The notes beneath the pieces are model-generated. The model did not search any database. It was not told the origin of the DNA and was given only the letters and a program-made list of their open reading frames with translations. Below, one piece after another: positions 22,011 through 32,835 of a stretch of DNA of 43,026 bases (positions are counted from its first letter, which is position 1; the number at the start of each line of letters is the position of its first letter). The translations under genes and the position numbers were made by a program. The stretch lies in contig MU619281.1 of assembly GCA_025201805.1 (NCBI GenBank), positions 37,944-80,969 of the forward strand, written 5' to 3'. The stretch is from Parasitella parasitica. Taxonomy: Eukaryota; Mucoromycota; Mucoromycetes; Mucorales; Mucoraceae.

Positions 22011-24164
22011 TCATGGGGTAATAAGGATGCGAAGCGTATTAGTATTGCCTAAACCACCTCTCCATCCTTGGACTGCAACAATTGACTCATTGCGCTGAAG
22101 CAAACTATAAATTTGTTGTTAATTTTCAATATCCTGGCAAATGTCGCTGAAAACAATATTGTTACCCATATTTGAGGCCTTGTTCCATTCCTGTAATAAA
22201 AAACACGTTGGTATCAATGTTGGAATTATTTCTGATACAAATCTACTTGCCCCATTTAATCCTTGTATCAACGTCATCTTGCCAAGGAGAAAGATCAATA
22301 GGGCTCAAATAATCTGTACTATACGAGGCACTCAAGCGGCTGGCCTCTTCGGATGAGGCTTTAGGATAGTAGAATGGGAAACAACCACGATGAAGATGAA
22401 CCTGACGAGCAGTCTGTGGATTACGGGTAATGACGATGATAGGCATCTTTGGCCTATATTTGGAAATAAGTTGCGCAGACTTTCCTGAGCTTGTCAAGAC
22501 AATGATGGCCTTTGCGTTTTGTTCATGAGCAGCATTTACGGCCGCACAAGCGATTGTTTCTGTAGTTGAAGTCGGTAAAGATGTAAGGCTACGAAGCTCA
22601 TTGAACAATTTAGGATAGCAAATGACAGACTCTGCTAGCAATGCTGTTTGATGAATTGTTTTTACTGCTTCGATTGGATAAATGCCTTTGGCGGTTTCTC
22701 CAGAAAGCATAACGCAATCGGCACCATCTAACACAGCATTAGCAACGTCTGAAACCTCTGCACGAGTGGGACGAGGGTTATACTATTATGAAAGGTTAGG
22801 TCGAAGGATTATAACAAATCTAATAAATAGTAGATAACTCACAGTCATTGATTCGAGCATTTGAGTAGCACTGAATGGCAATGTTGGATATTACATAAAG
22901 TTTAGTTGGCATGTGCAGGTTTAATCTCTTGATCAACTTACCAAATCACTGGTTTTCCTGCCAAATTACACTTTGCAATCATCATTTTCTGCGCAATAAA
23001 CACTCTTTCTAAGGGAATCTCAATGCCCAAATCCTTTACATCTAGTCAGAATGATAGAGTCTTTTACATACTAGCTAAAGCATATACTTACACCACGAGC
23101 AACCATAATGCCATCTGTTTGTTTTAAGATCTCATCAAAGTTATCAACCCCTTGGTGATTTTCAATTTTAGAAATAATCTTGATGTTTTTACCCTCTTCA
23201 CCCAAAACTTGTCTGATATCCTTGATGTCTTGAGCGCGACGAATGAAAGACGCAAAGATAACATCCACTTTATTCTTGATACCGAATTTTAAATCCTTCC
23301 TATCCTTTTCAGATAGTGCTGGTAAATCAACATCAGTTCCAGGTAAATTGACGCCTTTGCAAGAACAAAGCTTTCCACTATTTAAGGCTTTCACTTTTAC
23401 TCCTTCAGGTAATATTTCCAAGACTTGAAGCGACAAGATGCCATCATCTACATAAATAAGCTTATTGACCTGAATCACATTGGGCAAATTCTTGTAATCA
23501 ATGTACATAATCTTGTCATCACATATATCTTTATATGCATCATTGACGCTCAATGTGAAAACATGACCAGCTTTGATTGGGATCTATGCACACAAAAAAA
23601 ATTAACTCTTTCACTCCCTTTAAACTAAATGTCATCATGCCACATCATACCTCGATATTATTTTTCATAATGCCAGTTCTAATCTCAGGGCCCTTCGTGT
23701 CAAGTGCTATAGCAGTAGGTCTCCCGGGGTACACTACAATGATAGCTTAGCACGTGGTTATACTGAATCATCAGTCTCAAGACATCCATACTTTTTGCAC
23801 TCTGATATGTGTTGTCAATGACTGATTGATGATACTATACACATTCATGTGCAAAAAGTTAAAATCTCCGCAATCATGCAAGCATCTTCCAACTAAACCT
23901 CATAAGAACCATGCGAAAAATTCATACGAACAACATTTAAGCCTGCATTACGAAGTTGAGTAATCATTTCAACGCTATTCGTACTTGGGCCTATTTCAAG
24001 CCTTAGTTTATTTGTTTTCCACATGTATTATATCAGGCTTTTTTCTTGTACAAATTACCGATTGTGCCAATAATGCTGGTCTTTCTCGAAGCTGAGGTAG
24101 TTATGTCTACATTCATTTCAGCTAGCCACTGTAATTCACATGCATTCTGTACGTTTGATGTCAT
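22011..24164 (-). CDS. PYK1: Pyruvate kinase
   Basis: Converts phosphoenolpyruvate and ADP to pyruvate and ATP in the cytosol. Ten exons: 24059-24164, 23899-23990, 23792-23834, 23651-23733, 23092-23583, 22942-23033, 22843-22870, 22251-22782, 22166-22190, 22011-22104, joining to 528 residues. Family blocks are intact: [64 protein letters not shown] with the catalytic Lys, [32 protein letters not shown] and [16 protein letters not shown]. The end is [20 protein letters not shown] roughly 15-residue insertion before the C-terminal helix is unusual. The intron 22191-22250 starts with GC, not GT, and is followed by a 25-nt exon. The start is uncertain: an extra exon 24234-24296 spliced to 24146 would give a longer N-terminus. 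Confidence 0.92.
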
Positions 24165-24806
24165 ATCTTTCGCTTCAATGTGGAATGTTTTATATGGAAA
24201 ATTAAAAGAGAAGAGAAAGGACAGAAGCCTTACTCGAAGCGGGAATTTATACTTTTCAACAGAACCCATGTTCTTACCATATTGGCTTTCGTTCATTTTG
24301 ACAGCATTTGATTCAAGTACCTACGTACAATTCATCTTGCATCTGATGAATCATCACATACCAGCAAGCATCATGGCCTCACTATACATTGCCTCAAAAT
24401 TAGGCACGTGTAATCACTTGTTGCACCTTATGAATGTTCAGACTTAACATGTGCCGAAATACCCTATGGCATGTTATACAGCAGTAATTGAATTAAAAAT
24501 TATTGAAGACATTTGCGTATCATTTGGATTAATCACTTGCTTGCGGTTCACCAGAGATATCTTACTCTTCCTTCCAGTATATACGAAATACAATGGCCCA
24601 AACTGATATCAAATGAAGTACATATTACTCATCATTGACAGCCTAAGATTTCAAATGACCGTAGTAGTCTACCTGAATTCTAAGCATGGTCGTTGTTAAT
24701 TAAGTGAGCAGGCTTTCCTTTACTATTGGCTATTTAAACGCCAGTCAGTCTTCTGCTAAACTTGATTTCTAGCCTTGAAAAAATTTGTAATTCTTTCATA
24801 AACGCA
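24165..24806. promoter_or_regulatory. Divergent promoter region, pyruvate kinase and RWDD1-like genes
   Basis: About 640 bp between divergent starts. An ATTGG (inverted CCAAT) with a TATTTAAA-like element lies near 24724-24738, correctly placed for the plus-strand gene. A possible alternative first exon of pyruvate kinase (24234-24296, minus) also lies here. Confidence 0.4.
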
Positions 24807-25836
24807 ATGACAGGTAAATATGGAATGGTAGGTATAGATAAAAGCTCTTAGCTAAAGCTCCAACTACTAGACTACGCTGAAGAACAAGCAAACGAAATCG
24901 AAGCTCTCGAATCTATTTACCCTGATGAATTTGAAAGTAACGACCACAAAAGCAAAACCCATTACCCACAAAGTACTTAATAATTTGTTGCCTGTGTTAG
25001 CCATCAGCGATAAAGAATTTAGGATTGCAATCTATCCAGAAGAGCAAGACGAAGAAAATCCTCGTACGTGGATGGCAACAATTGATGATTCTTTAATCAA
25101 GGTCTGATTCACTGTTTTATGTTAGGTGGCATCTCTTTACACGTAACTTACACACCCAGCTATCCTGATGAACTACCAGAATATGATATTGAAACAATCG
25201 AAGGCCAAATTCCATCGAGTTATTATGGTAAAATTAGACAATCAGTCAAGCAAATTGTAAGTTGAGCCATACAAAGAAAACGCGTTTACAGCAAATCTGA
25301 TTGTCCTCCTAGGCTGAAGACTCAGTTGGCATGGCAATGATTTTCACCATGGTGATGGCTATCAAGGAAGAACTCGATAATATCGTGTTGGATGTCCAAA
25401 AAGCAAAAGAAGAAATTATAAATGAAAAAAGACGCAAAGAAGAAGAAGCTGAGCAAGCTAAATTTCTTGGTACAAAGGTTACAGTTGACAGCTTCATGGC
25501 ATGGAAAAAGAAATTCGACGCCGAAATGTTGGAAAAGGATGCGGCTTTGAAAACACAAAGAGCAAAGGAATTAAAGGGCAAAATATCAGGTAGTTTTGTC
25601 ATTTGGCATCAAGGAGATGTAGTTAATAATGCATATAACCTTGTCTAGGTCGTCAAATGTTCGAACAAGATAAATCACTTGCTTTATCTGATGCTAAATA
25701 CATGGACGAAGGCGATGTTTCTGTGGACGCTTCTCAATTTGACAAGGAAGAACGTGGTGGTGCTTTTGAAGATAATAACGAAAATGAGGAAAATGCTGTT
25801 TGGAAAACATTCGATAAAGAGGAGTTGCATAATTAA
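24807..25836 (+). CDS. GIR2: RWD-domain protein, RWDD1/Gir2 homologue
   Basis: Six exons: 24807-24813 (7 nt), 24871-24936, 25001-25063, 25126-25256, 25313-25589, 25649-25836, joining to 243 residues, the same length as human RWDD1. The N-terminal RWD domain (about 1-115) starts MTDYAEEQANEIEALESIYP and contains YPDELPEYDIETI. A Lys/Glu-rich coiled coil follows (EEIINEKRRKEEEAEQAK), then the family signature GTKVTVDSFMAWKKKFDAEM and GRQMFEQDKSLALSDAKYM. The tail is acidic. Known relatives bind DRG/Rbg2-type GTPases (DFRP2 role) and, in yeast, Gcn1, linking them to translation control. The first exon carries only ATG plus four bases, so the start is set by splicing. Confidence 0.92.
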
Positions 25837-26245
25837 ATAGTATATCATATTAAATAGACAAAAAGACCCCCCTGAACCAATTTGAGAACTTTCTAAGTTT
25901 ATTCGAAAAAAAAAAAAAAACTTGGAAGCAATACCATCTAACACAATGAAAGATCAAGGAAAACGAGGAAAAGGAGGAGGGATGGGGGAGGACAAAATTA
26001 TCAATTGATTTGACAAGCTGATTGGTGATACGGCTGTTGACATTAGTTTGACTACCCCTCAAACGTGTCCATCATCCCACGTTGCGTAAAGCACAGTGAG
26101 GTAATTCGATCTAGAAAATTACCTTACCCTTTTTTGTCTGATGTTATATCTATCTGATGTTATTGGCAGTCAGCAAAACCAGGTTGAGTACTGTATCGGT
26201 ATGATAGAACGTGATTTTTGAATGGCACAATGGCTCCAGTGAGCA

Positions 26246-26276
<31 letters not shown>

Positions 26277-26807
26277 TGACATTAGGATACACCTTTTTAG
26301 CTACAGTATAGCGAGGAGGAAACCCAGAATGGAAATGCTCAGATCATCCCAACATTGGCATTGAGGGGTATTGGCGTTACTTCTAATCAAAAACTTAATA
26401 TGACCTGCAAATTTTTGGTGAACCAAATATATAGATATTGGATGGGCTTAAATAAAACCGAATCAACGACGGGAAGACCAAGAATAATCTATTAGGTGAA
26501 CAGAACATGCCGAATCAAATAGTAGTTATTGTTGAAATGTCATTCAATAGTCTAATGCATAGCTTCATAAATTTATCTCCCAGAGGTTTATCCTGCTTGA
26601 AATAAAAGAGCAAACAGCCTTTGAGTGCAAAACGGAATGCATTTTTTGATAATCATGCGTTCGTCGTAACATAACGGTAAATTTTATCAAAGAGATTAAA
26701 ATGATAGTATTTTCATAGACTTTGGTTCTTTTGCGTTTTAAAATTGAGCCAAGCTGTTTTTCTCTTCTTTTTCTTTTCTTCCTGATCCCGATAACACACA
26801 TGCAAAA
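25837..26807. other. Intergenic region with (AG)n repeat
   Basis: Nearly 1 kb between two plus-strand genes. It holds an A run at 25907-25920, an AG microsatellite and AT-rich sequence. No coding signal was recognised. Confidence 0.5.
26246..26272. repeat. (AG)n microsatellite
   Basis: A perfect AG dinucleotide run of about 27 bases. Confidence 0.95.
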
Positions 26808-27925
26808 ATGCAGAAAAGACTATATAGTTTTGGGTTCAACGCGTTTAAGCAAATAAAGGAATCAGAAGAGTCCATCATCAGGTCACCTAACTATTGTACA
26901 CATGCGAGTCAAGTTTTATTTACTAGTTGGGAGACAACCATTGTCATGGGCGGTATATATTTATATGGGAGTTTGCTCTTGCTTTCAAGCATCTGATTGT
27001 CTTTTTTCTCAAATGAAGATGAAGGTGCATTACAATTTTTGGGATTCCAACCACCATGGTTTTCTAGATTCAAGACATTATGCCAACAAAAAAAGGACAT
27101 CAAGAGTATTTTTGGAGACCCTGACAGCATGATGGGTTTGATTGACAAACAACGTTGCATTTCATTTGTTACATCAACTGTCGAGCACATTGACTGTATT
27201 AAACACGCTGAGCAAGCTGTGTATTGTCAGAGCCAGCAATCTATTTTTGTATTGAAGCATAAAACGGGTCGAGTTGAACGATACAGCATCTATGACCTAG
27301 GATGTGAATCTGTCGAGTTCCCTTGCAGAGTGATGAAAATGAGTGCTGCCAATACACAAATTTTGTTCTTGACAGATTCCAACAATACACCTGTCTATGG
27401 GCTTGGGTCCAACCGTTTATCTCAATTAGGCATGGATTATCAGCAACAGGAATTGACAACGCCATCCATGATTGAGTATTTCTGTGGATTATCGGATGCA
27501 ATAGACATAGCCTGTGGGCCATTCCATTCTGCTGTTATACTCGGTGGCGATGTATATACATTTGGCTGGTCCAAGGATGGTAGATTGGGATGGGGCATGC
27601 CTGAAGAAAATGACGATTTAGTGTCCTTGACTTTGTTTTTAGATGCAAATGATCAACCCGTAGAGATCAACGCAACAAAAGTAGCGTGTGGTTCAGCGCA
27701 CACATTAGTATTGGATGGTATGAATCATAACGACAATATTTAAGCAGAAATTCACTCTGTTTCATAGATCAAGGCCGTGTTTGGTCTTGTGGCAGTAATG
27801 CTTATGGTCAATTGGGTCGTGCACTCTCTGCAGATCAAGAATTCGATGCTTACTTTCGTCAGTGCGCAACCGAAGCAGCTATAGATTGTTTCACAGGACG
27901 ATGGACATCGTTTATTTTAGTTTGA
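26808..27925 (+). CDS. RCC1-repeat beta-propeller protein, RCCD1- or Ats1-like
   Basis: Three exons, 26808-26952, 27019-27717, 27768-27925, give 333 residues. Blades are marked by RLYSFGFNAFKQI at the start, VYGLGSNRLSQLGMD, DVYTFGWSKDGRLGWG, CGSAHTLVLDG, and RVWSCGSNAYGQLGR near the end. It closes with GRWTSFILV, where a closing blade strand is expected. The FGFN opening and the SWETTIVMG segment resemble animal RCCD1, a partner of the JmjC protein KDM8. The length equals yeast Ats1/Kti13, which works with Elongator and diphthamide synthesis. I cannot decide between these by eye. Its stop lies 21 bp from the stop of the opposite-strand Mrp51-type gene. Confidence 0.8.
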
Positions 27926-27946
27926 TATAATACATTTACACTCTAT

Positions 27947-28831
27947 TTAGTTGTTGATTAAACCAGCAATCCTACTCATTAATTCATCATGCTTGGGATT
28001 GGCTTGGGTTTGATTCTGATTATCTCTCACTTTTCCTATTGATTCCCTTCTCGTCAAGAACATTTCTGCTGTTGTGATTGTCTTATGTTTATAATCCACC
28101 CCATCATCAAAAGCCAACAAGAACGGTAAACTTGCAGTACCAGATGGCGTCACTGTGAGTACAACCTTTGGTTTGCCTTCATCATCAATGTGGGCACTTT
28201 CAACGTAAAAAGTACGAACTTTTCTATCTCCTAATTGACGTAATTCTAAGGAATGGCGTTTAGGTAAATGAGCCACTACACCTCCAACGCCAACTGCATG
28301 GCCGTAACGGCCTGCATTCAGAATACGGCCTTCTACAGAGTAAGGTTCATCAGAAGTATAATCAGAATAAGTAGGACCCACGAAATCATTTGTATCAGCA
28401 AAGGATATCTTCAGGTAATCGTATAATTGATCGGGTACAAGCTCCTTTTGTTTGACTAGCTGTTGGAAGTCAGGGGCACGTTTTGCACATTGTTGTAAAA
28501 AGCGTCTAAAGTCAACAGGGGACATTTTGGCAATGTTGTGTGTTTGAGAATCAGAACGAGGTGTTGGTTTCCTGGACTCGGGGAAATTTTCCTTCCAGCG
28601 CTTTAAAAATAAAACTTTACTGTTGCCTGATTGCCACGGTGTTTGATGTTCTCCTGTATCCAAACCTTCAATTGTAGCATAGCGAGTGCGAATAACAGTT
28701 GGCAAATTGCGTTTTAGGCCCCAATCACCAATGTGCTTGCGTTTTAAAGGAGTTGTGTATACTTGACTTATGGTTTGATCATAAGATGCAAGCCTTGAAT
28801 TACGCAATAAACTAGCAAATGTGTTGCTCAT
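27947..28831 (-). CDS. MRP51: Mitochondrial small-subunit ribosomal protein, Mrp51 family
   Basis: A single exon of 294 residues from the Met at 28831. The start MSNTFASLLRNSRLASYD, then IGDWGLKRNLPTVIRTR and FLKRWKENFPE, matches fungal Mrp51 (the bS1m-type protein of the mitochondrial 37S subunit). Basic residues early in the chain fit mitochondrial import. The family is known for binding mitochondrial mRNA leaders in yeast. An in-frame Met at 28915 would add 28 residues; I prefer the later one because family proteins begin close to the LLRNS motif. The gene is tail-to-tail with the RCC1-repeat gene and shares its upstream 710 bp with the FHA-RING gene. Confidence 0.82.
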   Translation of the reverse strand: MSNTFASLLRNSRLASYDQTISQVYTTPLKRKHIGDWGLKRNLPTVIRTRYATIEGLDTGEHQTPWQSGNSKVLFLKRWKENFPESRKPTPRSDSQTHNIAKMSPVDFRRFLQQCAKRAPDFQQLVKQKELVPDQLYDYLKISFADTNDFVGPTYSDYTSDEPYSVEGRILNAGRYGHAVGVGGVVAHLPKRHSLELRQLGDRKVRTFYVESAHIDDEGKPKVVLTVTPSGTASLPFLLAFDDGVDYKHKTITTAEMFLTRRESIGKVRDNQNQTQANPKHDELMSRIAGLINN

Positions 28832-29541
28832 TGCCAATAGAATAGGAAGAGATGTATGAAAAATAAGTCTCCCCTGCCTTGAAATTTGATGTCGGGGATC
28901 CTTCAAAACCTTCATCTTTTGCGTAGTGGCTTATTGGCACTTTTTTATTTAGTTGTCATGACAACTGTACCTGTCAAAAAATCTGAAATCTGTTATCAGT
29001 TGGTTGCAATAAGAACACATCGCATAGCTGAGCATGTTAGTTATTGATTTTGTAAAATTGACTAAGCAGAAATTAGCAAGGAATTCGACCACACAAGATT
29101 TGGTGTAAGACATTTTATATCATCTGTTTAAAGGTATTTTTAATTTATATTAAAAGAGCTAATAAGTTGCTATCAACATCATATATCTAAAGTCCCTTTT
29201 ATTCTTCTCTCTTTTTACTCTTTTTCTCTTTGGTTTTCTACCCCACACAAATATCATACGGATTTGTGTGTGTTTCAGCAGCAGAAATAAGAATTAATTT
29301 AGGGTGGCGAATCGATTTTGTAAAATATTTTTTTCTTCTTTTATAGATTTGGAAAACAAATAGTGAAAAGCAAGTTCACACACATAGCCACTTTGCTTTT
29401 TCCTTTTACTTTTCACAATACATTACTGTAACATTTTTGCTTCCCTCATCGTTAGTTTTTTTTTTATTCCCTTTCTCTATCTCACTTTCATTTCTTGTCT
29501 AATCAAAAATATTTTCTCTTTAGAGTTTTTTTTTTCAACAA
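28832..29541. promoter_or_regulatory. Divergent promoter region, Mrp51 and FHA-RING genes
   Basis: Contains both promoters. Its right half, before the FHA-RING start, is a long pyrimidine-rich leader (CTTTTTCTC and T runs from about 29195 to 29535). No further gene is seen. Confidence 0.45.
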
Positions 29542-30548
29542 ATGGAAGATATTCAACATAAATTGCGTATAGTACCACATCTCGATTCGAGCAGCGCACT
29601 TATTTTTCCAATCATGGAGTTTACATTGAATGGCTCGGCAGTTGTACGTATTGGACGCACCATTGCAGACAGTAACAAGAGGCCCCAATCATCAACTACA
29701 CAAATGACTTTTAGGAGTAAGGTTGTGAGCAGAACACACGCTGAATTATTTGTGCAGGCAAACAAGGTAATAGAGCAACAAAAAAAATTGTAATCTTGTT
29801 ATTGATTATGAAGCACAGGTTTACATTCGTGATTTGGAGTCTTCTTCAGGCACATTTCTCAACAGCAGAAGATTATGTGGACCCAATCAAAAATCAGAGC
29901 CTTTTCAACTTCACGATAATGATATAATTCAATTGGGTGTTGATTATCAGGGAGGAACGCAAGGTAAGTATTATATATAACAACAATAATGATCCTCAAC
30001 AATGTAATGACATGACATTGCTATTCAGAGATATACCGTGCTGTGAAAATGCGATTGGAGTTGAATAAAAATAAGCAGCAAAGCGAAAATATGAACAGAT
30101 ACAAGTAAGGGCTGAGTGTTTCATGTTTATCCGTGTATTTCATGTTAATCAATCAATCCCTCGTAAAAAAAGCTTGCAGACCTACAATTCTCTTCGTAAT
30201 CTGGTCACACCGCCCAACCATGTCATGACAATTACTCAATCAATGGAAAAGATTGAATTTGAAGAACTGCAGGAAAAAGAGGATGACGATGCTGACATCC
30301 ATGTAGACGAGTGCTGCATTTGTCTATTTGCAATTGCGCCTTTCCAAGCGTTGTTTGTTGCGCCTTGCTCCCATACATTTCATTATAAATGCTTGCGTCC
30401 CTTGTTAGCGAACCATCCAGGATTTGCATGCCCATTATGTCGAAATTATGCCGATTTGGATGCAAGCGTGTCTCTTGAAGTAGAAGATGTGAAATCGATG
30501 TTAAAGACAATGAAGCAAACAAACAAATCGACATCACGAGGTGACTGA
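29542..30548 (+). CDS. DMA1: FHA-RING E3 ubiquitin ligase, Dma1/CHFR-type
   Basis: Four exons, 29542-29766, 29819-29963, 30029-30104, 30173-30548, give 273 residues. The FHA domain (about 25-120) shows the phosphothreonine-binding residues: IGRT, then SKVVSRTHAEL and DLESSSGTFLN. A linker follows (EIYRAVKMRLELN, then TYNSLRNL). The RING (about 195-240) reads CCICLFAIAPFQALFVAPCSH, then HYKC and FACPLCR. This is the Dma1/Dma2 and CHFR/RNF8 arrangement. Yeast relatives act in the spindle-position checkpoint and septin ubiquitination. The acceptor before exon 4 follows seven A rather than pyrimidines. The tail after the RING is acidic then Lys/Ser-rich. Confidence 0.92.
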
Positions 30549-31563
30549 ATGGTAGTGCATAAATTGCTTTCCACAACTACAGACACCTAGAAAAAAAGAT
30601 TTTATATACACTACAATAATGAAATTGGAGGCAATTTACTGTACCGATTCATTATTGCACGTTATTACTAGTCCATCCATAATACCCTTCATTTATCAAT
30701 TGATTATATAAATAATGATTTATACCCGTGTTTAAACACGAGGTTGAATAAAATTTATTTATATTTATATACACGCAAAATACATACACACTCTCACACA
30801 CACTTACAAAATAATCGCATTGGTAGTACAATTATGATATATGTACAATGCCTGATCGGGCATGATACAAAAAAAAGATAATACGTTTTTAATCTTGCTG
30901 ATCTACATGTATATTGGTATTTTTTTATGATTGCATAGAAAATACAAATATTATATTGACACATGCTTATCAACAAAATCCCAAGGAGAGACACACATAT
31001 TCTTTATGTTGACCAAAATAGATTTGTTTGAAACTGTCGAAATAAAGACGAATGTAATATAATCCCTGCTTTTATCAGGTAGGATCTTTGCTGTTTGAAG
31101 CTAAATTTATATAATTGGTGTCATTTATGGTCTGTTACATCAAGTAATCAAGATTAAGGAGCGCTTTTCTTTCTTTATTCCCTCCTTCAACACTCCTAGT
31201 GTAATATATAATGTAATTACATATAGCTTAAATAATAAACACAAATCACATGCAAAATTGAATATTATAAACACAGAATGCCATAATTATACAAATTGTG
31301 TGTTGTTGTTTTTTGTACAAACACAATAATACAAGTTCAGAAACAGGAAATCAGTCTGTTAGCATGGTGGCACAATGAAACAATTGATATGAGAGGGGTC
31401 AATTAGGAGATCAGAACAAGGAGGGAAAGATGGCCAATTTGGGGGAGATCAATGCTTGGGGGGCAAAGGGGGGAGAGGCAAAACAGACTTGTATAAATAC
31501 ATGCCACATTTGCAATTGAATCGTTCTTTTTTTCTTCTTTCTTGTAAAATCTACTACAAAACA
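30549..31563. other. Intergenic region upstream of polyglutamine gene
   Basis: About 1 kb of AT-rich sequence with CA-rich patches near 30770-30810. It ends in a G-rich strip (31430-31480) followed by a TATA box. No coding sequence was recognised. Confidence 0.45.
31492..31499 (+). promoter_or_regulatory. TATA box of polyglutamine protein gene
   Basis: TATAAATA 65 bp upstream of the start codon at 31564, following a G-rich strip. Position and sequence fit a core promoter. Confidence 0.6.
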
Positions 31564-32193
31564 ATGCCTTCTTTATCATTCTTATTCAATCATAATCACA
31601 ATAACAAACAACAACAACAACAACAGCAGCAGCAGCAGCAGCAAGCAGAGCTTTCATGCTGTACCTGTGGATGTCATTATCAGCAACAATACACCAGCAA
31701 CAACATTTCAGAAGAGCCATCTACCATCATCTTATCACCCACAAGATGGTTTCCTCGTATTCGCCGTAGATCTTCATCTGCTTCGTCATGTCCGTCATTT
31801 TTTGATGAAAATAGTACCAGCAGCGCAAATAGCAGTAGACGACCTTCAGCAGAATACATACATGAAATTGAAGACAAGCAAATCGATGAATTTGAAGAAT
31901 TATACCGCTTAGCCGTAGACGAGGTATGTATACATCATTACAAATGTTGTCAGAATAAAAACTAATTTGTGCTTTAACAGATGGCCTACGCAATTGAGTC
32001 TCAAGGATCCATTTATTATAGAGGCGACTTGATCTCAACAACAGAAGCAGTAAACAATTGCCTTGATCGCTTTCAACAATTGATGCAAACATTGCACTCA
32101 GATAGATCTCACAAATTTCAACAAGAGTGGACTGATATTTTATTCGAACTTCGATCGCGTCTAGATTCATTACCCTTCGATCACTCAGAATGA
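31564..32193 (+). CDS. Polyglutamine protein of unknown function
   Basis: Two exons, 31564-31923 and 31981-32193, give 190 residues. MPSLSFLFNHNHNNK leads into about 12 consecutive Gln encoded by CAA then CAG. A Cys pair cluster follows (SCCTCGCHY), then Ser/Arg-rich sequence (RIRRRSSSASSCPSF). A helical C-terminal half starts IDEFEELYRLAVDEMAYAIE and ends in a Phe/Leu-rich segment. I do not recognise the family. The ordered C-terminal ~90 residues and a clear spliced frame across a 57-nt intron support a real gene. It is isolated, with its own TATA box. Confidence 0.7.
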
Positions 32194-32835
32194 TTCCTCA
32201 CTCTTTATTTCCTTTTTTCCACCTATGAACAACAACAGAATTAAGCTTTTTATTTATATAACATCCCTTAAAACACCAAGATTTCCTATGCAACTTTTTT
32301 TTTCATTTCTTTATTTTAGTCTTATCATATAGCCGCAGCAAAAAAAAAAAACTCTTTATATCCCCATATTCCCTTAAGCAAAATTATCATAGTGTATTCC
32401 CTAAGCAAAATTATTTTATTTCATTTACTTATATATTATACAAAAAAATTATACCAACCTTTTATGACCACATGTCTCTCCATAATAAAAACAATTAGAA
32501 TGAAACAAACCTACTAGGCCTTCAATATCGAAACAAATGTTGTCAATCAGATTTACTGATGAATTGAATGAAACATATGGTGTCCTGTCTCATTAGAATA
32601 TGCTAATTTATCCAAGATTCTCGACGCTTTGAAACATTCGGGTGTTCTGTTTTAAGTAATACTGTACACTGTTATACTCCCAAAAGGAAAAGATAAATCG
32701 GTTATTCCGTTCAAGTAACACAACAACCCCCATGATACTTTATATGCCTCCTGCCTGTCTCCGGTTATGTGGCTCATATTTTATACTAAAAAATGTCAAA
32801 ATTGATATACATGTCTATACATAGTTGGCATAATT
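32194..32835. other. Convergent 3' flanks
   Basis: AT-rich sequence between two stops, with several AATAAA-like and poly-A/T elements and a direct repeat of the form CCCTAAGCAAAATTAT (near 32370-32415). No gene is seen. Confidence 0.45.

Noticed and set aside
24234-24296. Extra 5' exon of pyruvate kinase
   Set aside because: Splice sites are plausible (24147-24233), but the shorter start at 24164 already matches the usual N-terminal length. It cannot be settled without cDNA.
31727-32170. 147-codon frame antisense to the polyglutamine gene
   Set aside because: It lies opposite a spliced gene with clear signals and shows no family features; a shadow frame.
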